Shown in pieces: positions 8,731 through 17,920 of a stretch of 64,000 nucleotides of DNA. The stretch lies in NCBI GenBank assembly GCA_000963575.1, contig CP011077.1, positions 2,046,001 to 2,110,000 of the forward strand, read 5' to 3'. This DNA is from Klebsiella michiganensis (GTDB lineage: Bacteria; Pseudomonadota; Gammaproteobacteria; Enterobacterales; Enterobacteriaceae). Position 1 is the first letter of the stretch. Each line of letters starts with the position of its first letter. Made by a program: the position numbers and the translations under genes. The notes beneath the pieces were generated by a model. The model searched no databases. It saw only the letters and a program-made list of their open reading frames with translations, and was not told the origin of the DNA.

Positions 8731-9623
8731 GAAAAGTCGGCCTGCGTATTGATGTCGACACCTGGCGAGGCACCCGTGAAGGGGTGCCAAACCTTCTGGA
8801 GACGCTAAGTTTACACTCGACTCAGGCAACCTTTTTCTTCAGCGTTGGGCCAGACAACATGGGGCGCCACTTGTGGCGCCTTATCAAGCCTAAATTCCTG
8901 TGGAAGATGCTGCGTTCTAACGCAGCATCGCTGTATGGCTGGGACATTCTGCTGGCGGGTACCGCGTGGCCTGGGCGCGTCATTGGCGCAGGCAACGCAG
9001 AGGTTATCGCGGCGGCGGCGGACCACCATGAGGTGGGCCTCCACGCCTGGGATCACCACGCCTGGCAGGCCTGGGCGGGCGTCTGGGAACAGGACAAACT
9101 GGAGCACCAGATTCGCCTTGGGCTTGATGCGCTGCAGAAAATTGTGGGTCAACCCGTTAGCTGCTCGGCGGTGGCGGGCTGGCGTGCAGACCAGCGCGTG
9201 GTGAAGGCGAAAGCCGCTTTCCCATTCCAGTACAACAGCGACTGTCGCGGTACTGCGCCGTTTATCCCGGTTCTGTCTGACGGCCGCGAAGCCGCGGTGC
9301 AAATTCCCGTGACGCTACCGACGTGGGATGAGGTGATTGGCACCGAAGTCAGTAAAGAGAACTTTAACCGCTTTATCCTGGATAAAATTCATCAGGACAG
9401 CGGCACACCGGTTTACACCATCCATGCCGAAGTGGAAGGGATGGTGATGCGAGATTCCTTTAGTGAATTGCTGGCGATGGCCGCGGCCGAGGGGGTTCAG
9501 TTCTGCCCGCTCAGCGAGCTTCTGCCGGACGATTTATCCACGCTGCCGAGAGGCAAAATTGTGCGCGGGACAATTCCAGGCCGCGAAGGCTGGCTGGGTT
9601 GCCAACAACTTATAGAGTCGTGA
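8727..9623 (+). CDS. arnD: 4-deoxy-4-formamido-L-arabinose-phosphoundecaprenol deformylase
   Basis: A 298-residue NodB-type polysaccharide deacetylase. ArnD removes the formyl group from undecaprenyl-P-L-Ara4FN, which drives the pathway forward. The first metal/catalytic motif is RIDVDTW near the N-terminus; the His motif HAWDHHAWQ is at about residues 105-113, followed by the CSAVAGWRADQ segment. The start overlaps the arnA stop by four bases, and arnT follows after four bases. No signal peptide is seen, which fits a cytoplasmic-face enzyme. Confidence 0.95.
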   Translation: MRKVGLRIDVDTWRGTREGVPNLLETLSLHSTQATFFFSVGPDNMGRHLWRLIKPKFLWKMLRSNAASLYGWDILLAGTAWPGRVIGAGNAEVIAAAADHHEVGLHAWDHHAWQAWAGVWEQDKLEHQIRLGLDALQKIVGQPVSCSAVAGWRADQRVVKAKAAFPFQYNSDCRGTAPFIPVLSDGREAAVQIPVTLPTWDEVIGTEVSKENFNRFILDKIHQDSGTPVYTIHAEVEGMVMRDSFSELLAMAAAEGVQFCPLSELLPDDLSTLPRGKIVRGTIPGREGWLGCQQLIES

Positions 9624-9627
9624 ACCG

Positions 9628-11289
9628 ATGAAATCAGCAAAATATGGAATGACCCTTCTGGTCTGTTTTGCCTTACTTTACCTTGTACCGCTGGAGTTTC
9701 GTCACCTGTGGCAGCCGGATGAAACGCGCTATGCGGAAATCAGCCGCGAAATGCTGCTGTCAGGTAACTGGATCGTTCCTCATTTCCTCGATCTGCGCTA
9801 TTTCGAAAAGCCAGTGGCGGGTTACTGGATCAACAACATTAGCCAGTTCATCTTTGGTCATAACAATTTTGCCGTGCGTTTTGGCTCCGTGTTTTCGGTG
9901 ACCCTGAGCGCGCTGCTGACTTACTGGCTGGCGTTCCGCCTGTGGCGCGATAAAACGATCGCGGTGTTGGCCGGGGTTATCTTCCTCACCTGCCTGCTGG
10001 TCTACGGGATTGGCACTTATTCCGTGCTCGACCCGATGATCACCCTGTGGCTGACGGCGGCGATGTGCAGTTTCTGGCTTGCCAGTACGGCGCAAACCAC
10101 CGGCGGTAAAATCGGCGGTTACGTGCTGCTGGGGCTGGCCTGCGGTATGGGCGTCATGACCAAAGGGTTCCTGGCGCTTGCGGTGCCGGTGATTGGCGTA
10201 CTGCCGTGGGTGATTGCACAGAAACGCTGGAAAGAAGTGCTGCTGTTTGGGCCACTGGCCGTGTTGAGCGCCGTGCTGATCACGCTGCCGTGGGCGATTG
10301 CTATCGCCAAAGCCGAACCTGACTTCTGGCATTACTTCTTCTGGGTGGAGCATATTCAGCGCTTCGCGGAGAAAGACGCGCAGCATAAAGCCCCATTCTG
10401 GTACTACATTCCGTTCCTGATCGCGGGGTCTCTGCCGTGGCTGGCGCTGCTGCCGGGGGCGCTGAAAAGCGGCTGGAAAAATCGGGGCGAGCAGGGCGGT
10501 GCATTTTACCTGCTGGGCTGGGTTGTGATGCCGTTGCTGTTCTTCAGCATCGCGAAAGGCAAGCTGCCGACCTACATTCTGCCGTGCTTTGCGCCGCTGG
10601 CGATCCTGATGGCGCGCCACGCAGTTGAACTGGCGAAAAGTGGCTCCGCTGTTTTACGTGCAAACGGCTGGATTAACCTGCTGTTCGGGGCGGTCTGTGT
10701 GATTGTCGTCGCCTTCTTCCTCGCACCGTGGGGGCTGGCAAGACACCCGGTGTATGCCGCCAATGAAACGCTGAAAGTGGTGCTGGCATGCCTGGCGTTT
10801 GCCGTCTGGGGGCTGTTCGGTCTTCTGACGCTGAGTCAGACCGAGAAACGCTGGTACTGGGCGGCGCTGTGCCCGCTGGGTCTGGCGCTGCTGGTGGGCG
10901 TGGTCATTCCATCTAAAGTGGAAAATTCCAAGCAGCCGCAGGCGTTTATCCATGAAATGCGTCCTCAGCTCGAAGACAGCCGCTATATCTTCACCAACAA
11001 CGTGGGCATTGCCGCCGGGGTTGCGTGGGAGATGAAGCGTAGCGATATCAATCTTTATAATCAGGCGGGCGAACTGCGCTACGGCCTTGACTATCCGGAT
11101 GTGTCTAATCGCTATGTTAACGGCGATGAATTCGAGTCCTGGCTGGCGGAACACCGCAAGCAGGGCAAGGTGTCGCTGATGCTGCTGGTGTCTAATAACA
11201 GCGATCTCAATGACCTGAAGCTGCCGGAGCCGGATCACCGGGCCAACAGCGGGCGTTTTGTTCTGTTTGAGTACGACGCGCAGCCATGA
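9628..11289 (+). CDS. arnT: Undecaprenyl phosphate-alpha-L-Ara4N transferase (lipid A arabinosyltransferase)
   Basis: A 553-residue GT83 integral-membrane glycosyltransferase. ArnT moves L-Ara4N from the lipid carrier to lipid A phosphates at the periplasmic face, lowering negative charge and giving polymyxin resistance. The N-terminal first loop has the conserved acidic region RHLWQPDETRYAEISREML. About a dozen membrane segments follow, with a soluble C-terminal domain of about 120 residues. The length is typical. Four bases separate it from arnD, and its last four bases overlap arnE. Confidence 0.96.
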   Translation: MKSAKYGMTLLVCFALLYLVPLEFRHLWQPDETRYAEISREMLLSGNWIVPHFLDLRYFEKPVAGYWINNISQFIFGHNNFAVRFGSVFSVTLSALLTYWLAFRLWRDKTIAVLAGVIFLTCLLVYGIGTYSVLDPMITLWLTAAMCSFWLASTAQTTGGKIGGYVLLGLACGMGVMTKGFLALAVPVIGVLPWVIAQKRWKEVLLFGPLAVLSAVLITLPWAIAIAKAEPDFWHYFFWVEHIQRFAEKDAQHKAPFWYYIPFLIAGSLPWLALLPGALKSGWKNRGEQGGAFYLLGWVVMPLLFFSIAKGKLPTYILPCFAPLAILMARHAVELAKSGSAVLRANGWINLLFGAVCVIVVAFFLAPWGLARHPVYAANETLKVVLACLAFAVWGLFGLLTLSQTEKRWYWAALCPLGLALLVGVVIPSKVENSKQPQAFIHEMRPQLEDSRYIFTNNVGIAAGVAWEMKRSDINLYNQAGELRYGLDYPDVSNRYVNGDEFESWLAEHRKQGKVSLMLLVSNNSDLNDLKLPEPDHRANSGRFVLFEYDAQP

Positions 11290-11609
11290 ACATTGCGTTG
11301 ATCGTTCTGGCCAGCTTGCTCAGCTGCGGCGGGCAGCTGTGCCAGAAGCAGGCGGCTCAGGGGGCGGGGCGCCGCCACCTGATGCTGTGGCTTGGGCTGA
11401 GTATTATGCTGTTGGGGCTGGGGATGCTCGTCTGGCTGCTGGTGCTCCAGCACGTCGAGGTGAGCATTGCCTACCCCATGCTTAGCCTGAACTTTATCTT
11501 TATCACCCTTGCCGCCCGCTGGATCTGGAAAGAGAAGATTTCAGCGCACCACTGGCTGGGCGTGCTGCTGATCATTCTGGGCATTATCGCGCTGGGAGGG
11601 CACGCCTGA
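11286..11609 (+). CDS. arnE: Undecaprenyl-phosphate-Ara4N flippase subunit ArnE
   Basis: A 107-residue EmrE-like small multidrug-resistance fold with four membrane segments. ArnE pairs with ArnF to flip Ara4N-undecaprenyl phosphate to the periplasmic side. The GGQLCQKQAA segment near residue 15 and the VSIAYPMLSLNFI segment near residue 60 are family landmarks. It overlaps arnT by four bases (ATGA) and arnF by one. Confidence 0.93.
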   Translation: MNIALIVLASLLSCGGQLCQKQAAQGAGRRHLMLWLGLSIMLLGLGMLVWLLVLQHVEVSIAYPMLSLNFIFITLAARWIWKEKISAHHWLGVLLIILGIIALGGHA

Positions 11610-12004
11610 TGGGCTATATCTGGGCGTTAATGAGCGTGCTGCTGGTGAGCGGGGCGCAGCTCAGCATGAAATGGGCGATGATTCAGTTTCCTCCCGCCGC
11701 ACCGAGTCTTGAATTTATCAAGGCGGTGCTGTTCGGCGGCTACGGGCTGCTGGCGCTGATTGGTGGTCTGGCGGCTTACGCATTTTCCATGGGCTGCTGG
11801 TACATGGCGCTGAAACGCATTCCTCTCAGCAAAGCTTACCCGCTGCTAAGCCTGAGCTATGTGCTGGTGTGGTTCGCTGCTATTAATCTGCCGTGGCTTA
11901 ACGAAGAGTTCAGCCCGGGCAAACTTCTCGGCGTGGCGGCGATTTTCGTCGGCCTGGTGCTGATTTGCCTGCCTCATCAGCTACGCCACAAAAAGGAAAA
12001 GTAA
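11609..12004 (+). CDS. arnF: Undecaprenyl-phosphate-Ara4N flippase subunit ArnF
   Basis: A 131-residue four-helix membrane protein, the partner of ArnE. Landmarks are SGAQLSMKWAM near residue 15 and PLSKAYPLLSLSYVLVW at about 70-86. The gene starts on the last base of arnE and closes the arn operon. No pmrD gene is next to it. Confidence 0.93.
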   Translation: MGYIWALMSVLLVSGAQLSMKWAMIQFPPAAPSLEFIKAVLFGGYGLLALIGGLAAYAFSMGCWYMALKRIPLSKAYPLLSLSYVLVWFAAINLPWLNEEFSPGKLLGVAAIFVGLVLICLPHQLRHKKEK

Positions 12005-12059
12005 TGCGCTAATTGTTCAGGCAAACTGACGGCAACCTGATGAAAACCGGATGTGAAGT

Positions 12060-12644
12060 ATGAGCCCACATATCATTGAAGTGCCGTTAGAAAAATCTTA
12101 CCGCCTGATCAATCACGGCCCAACCGTGCTGGTGTCCGCCCACCATAATGGCGTGGACGACGTGATGACCGCCGCCTGGGCCTGTGCGCTGGACTTTACC
12201 CCGTCAAAACTGATGGTGGTGCTGGATAAAATGACCGCCACCCGCACGCTTATCGAAGACAGCGGCACCTTTGTGATTCAGGTGCCCTGTGCCGCCCAGC
12301 TCAAAATGACCCATTTTCTCGGCACCCACAGCCTGAAAGATATGCCCGACAAACTCGAGCAATCCGGCGTGGAGCTGTTCCGCGCCCCGGGGCACAGCGT
12401 TCCACTTGTGGCGGGCTGCACCGCCTGGATGGTCTGCAAACTTATTCCTGAGCCGCATAACCACCAGGCGCACGATTTGTTTATCGGCGAGATTATCGGT
12501 GCCTGGGCAGACGACCGGGTATTCCAGAACGGCCACTGGTCCTTTGAAACCTCACCGCCGGAATATCGCAGCCTGCACTACATTGCCGGCGGCCAGTTCT
12601 ACGCTATCGGCGAGTCGCTGGTGGTCCCGGACGTGGAGGCTTAA
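12060..12644 (+). CDS. Flavin reductase-like FMN-binding domain protein
   Basis: A 194-residue protein matching the flavin-reductase-like, FMN-binding split-barrel family. Visible family features are the N-terminal HGPTVLVSAHHNGVDDVMTAAW stretch in two parts (about residues 20-41), the KTATRTLIEDSG-type turn near 60, and a C-terminal YRSLHYIAGGQFY segment. Such proteins bind FMN and often act as flavin reductases or stress proteins; the true substrate is unknown. It lies 55 nt after arnF in the same direction without a clear terminator, so it may be read through from the arn promoter. The next gene overlaps it by one base. Confidence 0.8.
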   Translation: MSPHIIEVPLEKSYRLINHGPTVLVSAHHNGVDDVMTAAWACALDFTPSKLMVVLDKMTATRTLIEDSGTFVIQVPCAAQLKMTHFLGTHSLKDMPDKLEQSGVELFRAPGHSVPLVAGCTAWMVCKLIPEPHNHQAHDLFIGEIIGAWADDRVFQNGHWSFETSPPEYRSLHYIAGGQFYAIGESLVVPDVEA

Positions 12645-12886
12645 TGAAAAAGATTGAATTACCCGCCGAGGACTACCGTAAACTGAGCGACTTCATCACC
12701 GACTGGCTGGATGACAAACACGACCTGCAGATAGGCCAATTTGAGGCTGAATTTTTCCTCGATGAGCTGGTAAAAAGAGTGGCGCCAGCCCTCTACAATA
12801 AAGGGCTGGACGACGCTCTGGCGGTTGCGCAGGGCAATATGCTGACGCTGGAAGAACTGCTCGATTTAGAGAAAGCTATCGACTAA
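12644..12886 (+). CDS. DUF2164 family small protein
   Basis: An 80-residue acidic soluble protein of the DUF2164 type: an N-terminal IELPAEDYRKLSDFI, a central FEAEFFLDELVKRVAPALYN and an EELLDLEKAI end. The function is unknown. The ATG overlaps the stop of the flavin-reductase-like gene (TAATGA), suggesting translational coupling. Its 3' end overlaps the convergent kinase gene by 11 nt. Confidence 0.82.
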   Translation: MKKIELPAEDYRKLSDFITDWLDDKHDLQIGQFEAEFFLDELVKRVAPALYNKGLDDALAVAQGNMLTLEELLDLEKAID

Positions 12887-15800
12887 ATTCCTCGTCGTTT
12901 AACCAGGCATATATCGCCTGGTTAAACTCACCCACGGCGCTGGAACACTTCAGCCACACATCCTCTATTTCTACCTCATCGACTACGGCTTCACGGCAGG
13001 CCACCTCCAGGTTACGGCAGGCGTTTTCGGCCCGTTCCGCCCCGCATATTTGTACTGCCCCGGAAATACGATGCGCGCAGGACGCGAGTTCCGGCCAGTC
13101 CTGCAGGCTAAACAAGTCCTCTGCCAGCCGTAAATCCTCTTCATTGCTTTGCAGCGTTAGCCTGAGCAGCTCACCGAGCATACCGCCGTCATGGCTACTC
13201 ATCGTTTTAAGTTTCTCGATGTTCACCAGCTTATCAAGGCCGGCAGGCTCCGCCAGGGCGGCCTGCTTGCTCTTCATCACGTCGCTCAGGATAGCTTCCA
13301 GTTGGGGAAGCTGGAGAGGTTTGAACAGACAGTCGTCCATGCCTGCCATCCTGCAGCGGGTGCGTTCTTCCGGCCAGGCGTTGGCCGTCAGTCCGAGGAT
13401 AACCACTGGCTCCGCCTGATGCTGGCGAATAAGCCGCGTCAGCGCCGGGCCGTCCATCCCCGGCATGCTGCAGTCAGTTATTACCACATCGAAGGCGTTA
13501 TCGTGCCACAGCGCCCAGGCTTCCTCGCCGTCGCGGGCTTCCGTAACCCTGTGGCCGAGGTGCACCAGCTGGCTACGCAGTAGCAGCCGGTTGGCAGGGT
13601 GGTCATCCACCGCCAGAATGCTCAGGGGATAATGCGGTACCGCCTGCGTCTGGTTTTTCTGAGTCACCTGTTCCGGGCGGTGCTGGCTTTGTGCCACCGG
13701 TACGGTAAAGCTGACCTCCGTGCCGTGGCCCGGCAGACTTTTCATCATAATATTGCCTCCCATCATCTCGACAAGCTGGGCGCAAATAGCCAGCCCAAGC
13801 CCTGAGCCACTCTGCCCGCGGCCATTTTTTGCCTGCACCCATGGGGAGAAAATATCCTCCTGCTCCGCGGCGGTGATCCCTTTGCCGGTATCCACGACGC
13901 TTATCCTCAGCAGCACGCTATCGGCAGGGTGGCTCTCCAGCGCGGTGATATCCACGTTGACGCAGCCGCGGTCGGTGAACTTGATGGCGTTACTCACCAG
14001 GTTAGAGAGCACCTGGCGAAAACGCAGCGGGTCGATATAGACCTGATAGGGCAAAGGCGGCGAGAGAATGCAGCGCAAACGCAGGCTTTTTTGCCGGGCC
14101 AGGCCTTCAAATACGCGGACTACGGGCGGCAGCAGATCGGTGGTTCTTACCCACTCAGGCGCAAGCTCCAGGCGGCCGGACTCAATCCTTGCCATATCCA
14201 GAATGTCGCCGATAAGCCCCATCAGGGTGCGGGCAGACTCCCAGGCGACGCGAATCGGATCTTCTTCTTCCGGCAAGCTGTCATTGGCTTTTACGGACAG
14301 CTCCAGCAGGCCAATAATGGCGCTTACCGGCGTACGGATTTCATGACTCATCGTGGCCAGAAAAGTGCTTTTAGCCCGGTTGGCCTGTTCGGCACGTTCG
14401 CGCTCCTCCGACAGCGCGTGAGTCAGGGTTTCATTGTATTCCAGCTGCGCCTGGAGTTTTTGCTGCGCCAGCAGGCGGGCTCTGACTTCCTTATGCAGGT
14501 AATAGACCCAAATCAACGACGTGAAGATCAAAATTCCGGCCACGCTAAATACCAGCCAAAACTGGGTTTTATACAGCTCCCAGGTATCCAGCCGCACGTC
14601 GGGCCGGGTTTGCCACTTATTGATAATGCTGTTGATATCCGCCGGGGAGATGTTCTCCAGCGATTTATTCAGAATGCTGAGCAGTTCAGGCTGATCGCGG
14701 GAGACGGCAAATGAGATCCCGGCGGTCTGGCCGCCCACGCGGCCGCCAATCTTCAGGCGATCGCGAAAATAACGGTCAATCATATAGCTGGCGCCAAACA
14801 GGGAATGAATGGCGATATCGGCTTTGCCGTCGTTGACCATTTGCATGGCGATGCTGGCATTGGCGGTTTCAATAATACGCGCGCCGGGATTAACCTGCCG
14901 CAGCTCCGGGATCAGGCTGTTTTTACTGACGATGGCGACGCGGGTGCCGGTGGGGAGGGGGGTGGCATAGTTCTTGTCTTTTGCCTGAACCATCACAAAG
15001 GGCGAGGTGAAGTAAGCCCGTGAAAATAACAGGTTCTGGTTCCGCTCCTCGCTATGGCTGACCGCGCCGATGAACATGGCTTTTTTGTCGGCAATTTGCT
15101 GCTCCATCGCGCTGACGGAGTCCGCCGGGGCCGGTTCGAAATGCAGACCGGTGCGCAGCCGAATCAGCCGCAATATATCGTCGGTGACGCCATAAAAATT
15201 GCCGTTGGCATCGATCATGGTGAAGGGCGCATAAAAAGCGTTGACCGACACTTTCACCGTGGGATGCCGTGCCAGCCATTTTTTCTCAGCCCCGGAGAAC
15301 TCAACCTGTTTGCTAACGCGCCAGAGGTTAGCCCGCTCGCTCCACTGCTGGAGAATAACCTGATGCTGAATGCGCGGGATGGCGTCGAGCGCGCGATTTA
15401 CCGCCCGCATCAGCGGTAAATCTTCGCTGCGCAGTACAAAATGGCTGCCGGTTTCCCGCTCAGGGTAGACCCGCTGAAATGCGAGAAAATGCGAGTAATT
15501 GCGCTCCAGCAGGTAAGACGTGGTCACCAGGTTGCCGATGTAAAAGTCATTTTCATCAAAGGCAACCGAGGCCATGGCCTGCTCGTCGGTAGCAAAATGG
15601 CGGATGGTCACGCCGGGAAAATTTTGCTCTATCCAGCTGTCGTCCACGTACCAGCGGGCAATGGCCAGCCGCATGCCGGGCTGGTAGCGAAAAGGCGCTC
15701 CGTTATTATTCTTCTTGTGTACCAGCACCGGATGGTCGCTAATAAAATTGCTGGAGGGCGCGAGCCTGGCGTGCTGCGGCAGCACTTTGCCTGAGGGATC

Positions 15801-16163
15801 GGCGACCATATCCACTTTGTGCTGAGCCAGCGCACCCAGCGCGGCGTCCCGGTCGGCATACATCTGGACGCTGACGCGTAGCCCCAGATACTGCGCTATC
15901 AGATGGATGTAGTCGGCAATCATCCCCTCGTAGCGGCTGTTGCCGGTATAGAGATAAAGCGGGGGAATTTCAGGCTGCCAGACGGCAACATGCAGCTCGC
16001 GCTTATTGCCTAACCAGCGCCAGTCCTTGTCCTCGAGAATGAAGGCCTTAGGCTGATAGCTTTCCCGGCTCAGAATGTGCAGCCGCTCGGGTTCTGTGGC
16101 GCGTTCAGCATATGCCGGGGAAAAGATAATCAGGCCCACAAGCAGCATAAACAGGTTGTACAT
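12876..16163 (-). CDS. BvgS/EvgS-type hybrid sensor histidine kinase with two periplasmic Venus-flytrap domains (HK1)
   Basis: A 1095-residue membrane kinase. After a signal peptide (about 1-19) come two bacterial family-3 solute-binding domains (about 45-270 and 290-510) in the periplasm. They are followed by one membrane segment (about 533-553), a histidine kinase with H607 in MSHEIRTP, ATP-binding N, G1 and G2 boxes (SNAIKFTDRG, DTGKGIT, GSGLGLAI), a receiver with D897 in ITDCSMPGMDG, and an HPt domain with H1031 in SCAHRISG. All four phosphorelay residues are present. The start at 16163 lies 4 nt after the response regulator stop. The ligand is unknown. An alternative start at 16199 would overlap the regulator gene. 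Confidence 0.92.
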   Translation of the reverse strand: MYNLFMLLVGLIIFSPAYAERATEPERLHILSRESYQPKAFILEDKDWRWLGNKRELHVAVWQPEIPPLYLYTGNSRYEGMIADYIHLIAQYLGLRVSVQMYADRDAALGALAQHKVDMVADPSGKVLPQHARLAPSSNFISDHPVLVHKKNNNGAPFRYQPGMRLAIARWYVDDSWIEQNFPGVTIRHFATDEQAMASVAFDENDFYIGNLVTTSYLLERNYSHFLAFQRVYPERETGSHFVLRSEDLPLMRAVNRALDAIPRIQHQVILQQWSERANLWRVSKQVEFSGAEKKWLARHPTVKVSVNAFYAPFTMIDANGNFYGVTDDILRLIRLRTGLHFEPAPADSVSAMEQQIADKKAMFIGAVSHSEERNQNLLFSRAYFTSPFVMVQAKDKNYATPLPTGTRVAIVSKNSLIPELRQVNPGARIIETANASIAMQMVNDGKADIAIHSLFGASYMIDRYFRDRLKIGGRVGGQTAGISFAVSRDQPELLSILNKSLENISPADINSIINKWQTRPDVRLDTWELYKTQFWLVFSVAGILIFTSLIWVYYLHKEVRARLLAQQKLQAQLEYNETLTHALSEERERAEQANRAKSTFLATMSHEIRTPVSAIIGLLELSVKANDSLPEEEDPIRVAWESARTLMGLIGDILDMARIESGRLELAPEWVRTTDLLPPVVRVFEGLARQKSLRLRCILSPPLPYQVYIDPLRFRQVLSNLVSNAIKFTDRGCVNVDITALESHPADSVLLRISVVDTGKGITAAEQEDIFSPWVQAKNGRGQSGSGLGLAICAQLVEMMGGNIMMKSLPGHGTEVSFTVPVAQSQHRPEQVTQKNQTQAVPHYPLSILAVDDHPANRLLLRSQLVHLGHRVTEARDGEEAWALWHDNAFDVVITDCSMPGMDGPALTRLIRQHQAEPVVILGLTANAWPEERTRCRMAGMDDCLFKPLQLPQLEAILSDVMKSKQAALAEPAGLDKLVNIEKLKTMSSHDGGMLGELLRLTLQSNEEDLRLAEDLFSLQDWPELASCAHRISGAVQICGAERAENACRNLEVACREAVVDEVEIEDVWLKCSSAVGEFNQAIYAWLNDEEFSR

Positions 16164-16167
16164 CGGT

Positions 16168-16791
16168 TTAGTCCAGGCTATGACGGCGGGCAAAGTCAAT
16201 CAACTCCATGGTGTTGCTGACCTGCAGTTTGGTCATGAGGCGGGTTTTATAGGTGCTGACCGTCTTGCTGCTGATGTGCATTTTGTCGGAGATATCCATG
16301 ACCTTGACGCCGCGACTCAGGTAGCGCAGCACCTGCAGCTCGCGGTTGGACAGCCGCTTGACGGCCTCTACCTCGCCGGCGGGTCTGGCGTTTTTGGTGC
16401 TGGTCTGGCGGCGCAGCGGAAAGTAGCCATAGCCACGCTCGACCGCACGCACCGCATCCTGTAATTCATCCAGGTTATTCCCCTTGCCAACAAAGCCGTC
16501 CGCGCCGCTGTTCATGCAGCGACTTAAATAATGCTCGTCGTCGCGTCCGGTCAACACTAATAAACGACCAGCGAAATCATGGCTTCTTAATTTCTCTATT
16601 AATTCTACGCCGCTCAGGCCGGGGATATCCAAATCCACCACCACAATTTCCGGGGTGAGTTTTTGGATTAATTTAAAAGCTTCGGAGCCGTCGCCGGATT
16701 CGGCCAGAACGCGATGACCATCTTTTTCAAGCAGCATACGAATAGCCAGCCGCGCCATCGGATGGTCGTCTATTATCAACAGGGTCGCCAT
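16168..16791 (-). CDS. EvgA/BvgA-like LuxR-type response regulator (RR1)
   Basis: A 207-residue NarL/FixJ-family regulator. The receiver has the acidic pair D8-D9, phosphorylation site D53 in VVDLDIPG and the conserved lysine in GADGFVGKGNN. The C-terminal LuxR helix-turn-helix is at about 140-200 (LSNRELQVLRYLSRG, KTVSTYKTRLM). It is followed after 4 nt by HK1, forming a two-gene operon that diverges from the first fimbrial operon across a 533-nt gap. It probably receives phosphate from the HK1 HPt domain and acts on the fimbrial promoter; that target is inference. It closely resembles RR3 at 52424-53047. Confidence 0.92.
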   Translation of the reverse strand: MATLLIIDDHPMARLAIRMLLEKDGHRVLAESGDGSEAFKLIQKLTPEIVVVDLDIPGLSGVELIEKLRSHDFAGRLLVLTGRDDEHYLSRCMNSGADGFVGKGNNLDELQDAVRAVERGYGYFPLRRQTSTKNARPAGEVEAVKRLSNRELQVLRYLSRGVKVMDISDKMHISSKTVSTYKTRLMTKLQVSNTMELIDFARRHSLD

Positions 16792-17324
16792 TATTTTCTC
16801 TCGGTTTTGTTTTCTCTATAAAGGCTGGCATAAAACAGGCGTTTATATCAATACAAAAATAATGCGCGGCGGACTGCCTCGGTTTTATTGTGGATTGCTA
16901 TGGCCTTTGCTGGCGCTGGCTGAGGGGCTCTGGCGTGATTTTGTAGTCCTGGGATGACAGGAATTGATGACTATGACGACAGCGGTCTGACGCCATTCTG
17001 AATGTTTATTTCTTTAGCCAGCGTATAGTGAGTTTCACAAGACGGGGATATATCGGAGTGTATATTCACCAGAGGCTGCGAAGGATATGCGTTGGTTCAC
17101 TTAAAGTGAGTGCTGATTAATTTATCGCGTATTAATGCGACATATTATAAATATTCATGACGTGACCCGTCTTGCTAACTTAATACAGGAATGACCGATA
17201 ACTCACTGCCTTTTCTTTATCGAAAAGTTTTGAATGCGCATCTTTCATAAACCCATGCGGTTATGCAGGAAGGTTAATACGGTGTCCGGCGTTGAACTTC
17301 ATTTATTCACAGGAATTACGTTTT
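16792..17324. promoter_or_regulatory. Divergent control region between RR1 and fimbrial operon 1
   Basis: 533 nt, AT-rich in the fimbrial-proximal half. It holds a TCACTT-A-AAGTGA palindrome at 17097-17109. I find no long terminal inverted repeats of the fimS kind and no recombinase gene, so phase inversion is not supported. Promoters for both directions must lie here, but no convincing -35/-10 pair stands out. Confidence 0.5.
17097..17109. promoter_or_regulatory. Candidate operator palindrome upstream of fimbrial operon 1
   Basis: TCACTT-A-AAGTGA has perfect 6-bp arms and lies about 215 nt before the pilin start. It could be bound by the neighbouring LuxR-type regulators; only position supports this. 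Confidence 0.35.
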
Positions 17325-17852
17325 ATGAAAAAGCAATTACACGCTCTGGCATTACTTTCCGTTATCAGCGGGGCGGCAGTTTCAACGGCTAACGCAGCCG
17401 ACGGCACCATTCAATTTAACGGCGAAATCATCGATGCGGCCTGCACCGTTTCTCCTGCCAGCGCCAGCCAGACCGTTACCCTGGGGCAGGTAAGCGATAA
17501 CGCGTTCGCTGCACAGGGCGACACCGCAGGCGCCACGGCCTTCCAGATTGACCTGACCAGCTGCCCGGCAACCGTGACCAGCGCTACCGTGAAATTCGAC
17601 GGTACCGCATACCAGGGCGATAACTCTGCGCTGGAACTGACTCAGGCTCCGGGTGTGGCGACCGGCGTAGGTATTCAGATCCGTAACGCGGACAACTCCG
17701 TGCTGCCGCTGTTCACGCCTTCTCAGAGCATCACTCTGAGCCAGGCCGGCACCAACACGCTGAAATTTAACGCGGCCTATGTGGCAAAAGCGGCAACCGT
17801 GACCGCGGGGCCGGCAAACGCCACCGCCACCTTCAGCGTGGTTTACAACTGA
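17325..17852 (+). CDS. Fimbrial major subunit (type 1-like pilin), operon 1
   Basis: A 175-residue secreted pilin. It has a signal peptide to about residue 24 (ending STANA), an N-terminal donor strand DGTIQFNGEIIDAACTV, two cysteines about 40 residues apart forming the fold disulfide, and the typical C-terminal ATFSVVYN beta-zipper strand. It polymerises by donor-strand exchange into the fimbrial rod on the cell surface. I start at 17325, where the signal peptide begins and AGGAA lies 9 nt upstream; an earlier in-frame ATG at 17292 is less likely. It is followed by a hairpin and then the chaperone, a common way to make more pilin than assembly proteins. Confidence 0.93.
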   Translation: MKKQLHALALLSVISGAAVSTANAADGTIQFNGEIIDAACTVSPASASQTVTLGQVSDNAFAAQGDTAGATAFQIDLTSCPATVTSATVKFDGTAYQGDNSALELTQAPGVATGVGIQIRNADNSVLPLFTPSQSITLSQAGTNTLKFNAAYVAKAATVTAGPANATATFSVVYN

Positions 17853-17872
17853 TTGCCTGACGCAATCCCCCC

Positions 17873-17897
17873 AGCCGGCCTGCGGGTCGGCTTTTTT
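17873..17897 (+). terminator. Attenuator-type terminator between pilin and chaperone
   Basis: An eight-pair stem AGCCGGCC / GGTCGGCT (one G-T pair), a TGCG loop and a following T run lie 20 nt after the pilin stop inside the operon. It probably cuts downstream expression relative to the pilin. Confidence 0.75.
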
Positions 17898-17920
17898 CCC
17901 CTCTCTCTGGAGTCTCTATT

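Noticed and set aside
16792..17324. Invertible fimS-like phase switch upstream of fimbrial operon 1
   Set aside because: No pair of terminal inverted repeats of suitable spacing was found, and no site-specific recombinase gene is in the window.
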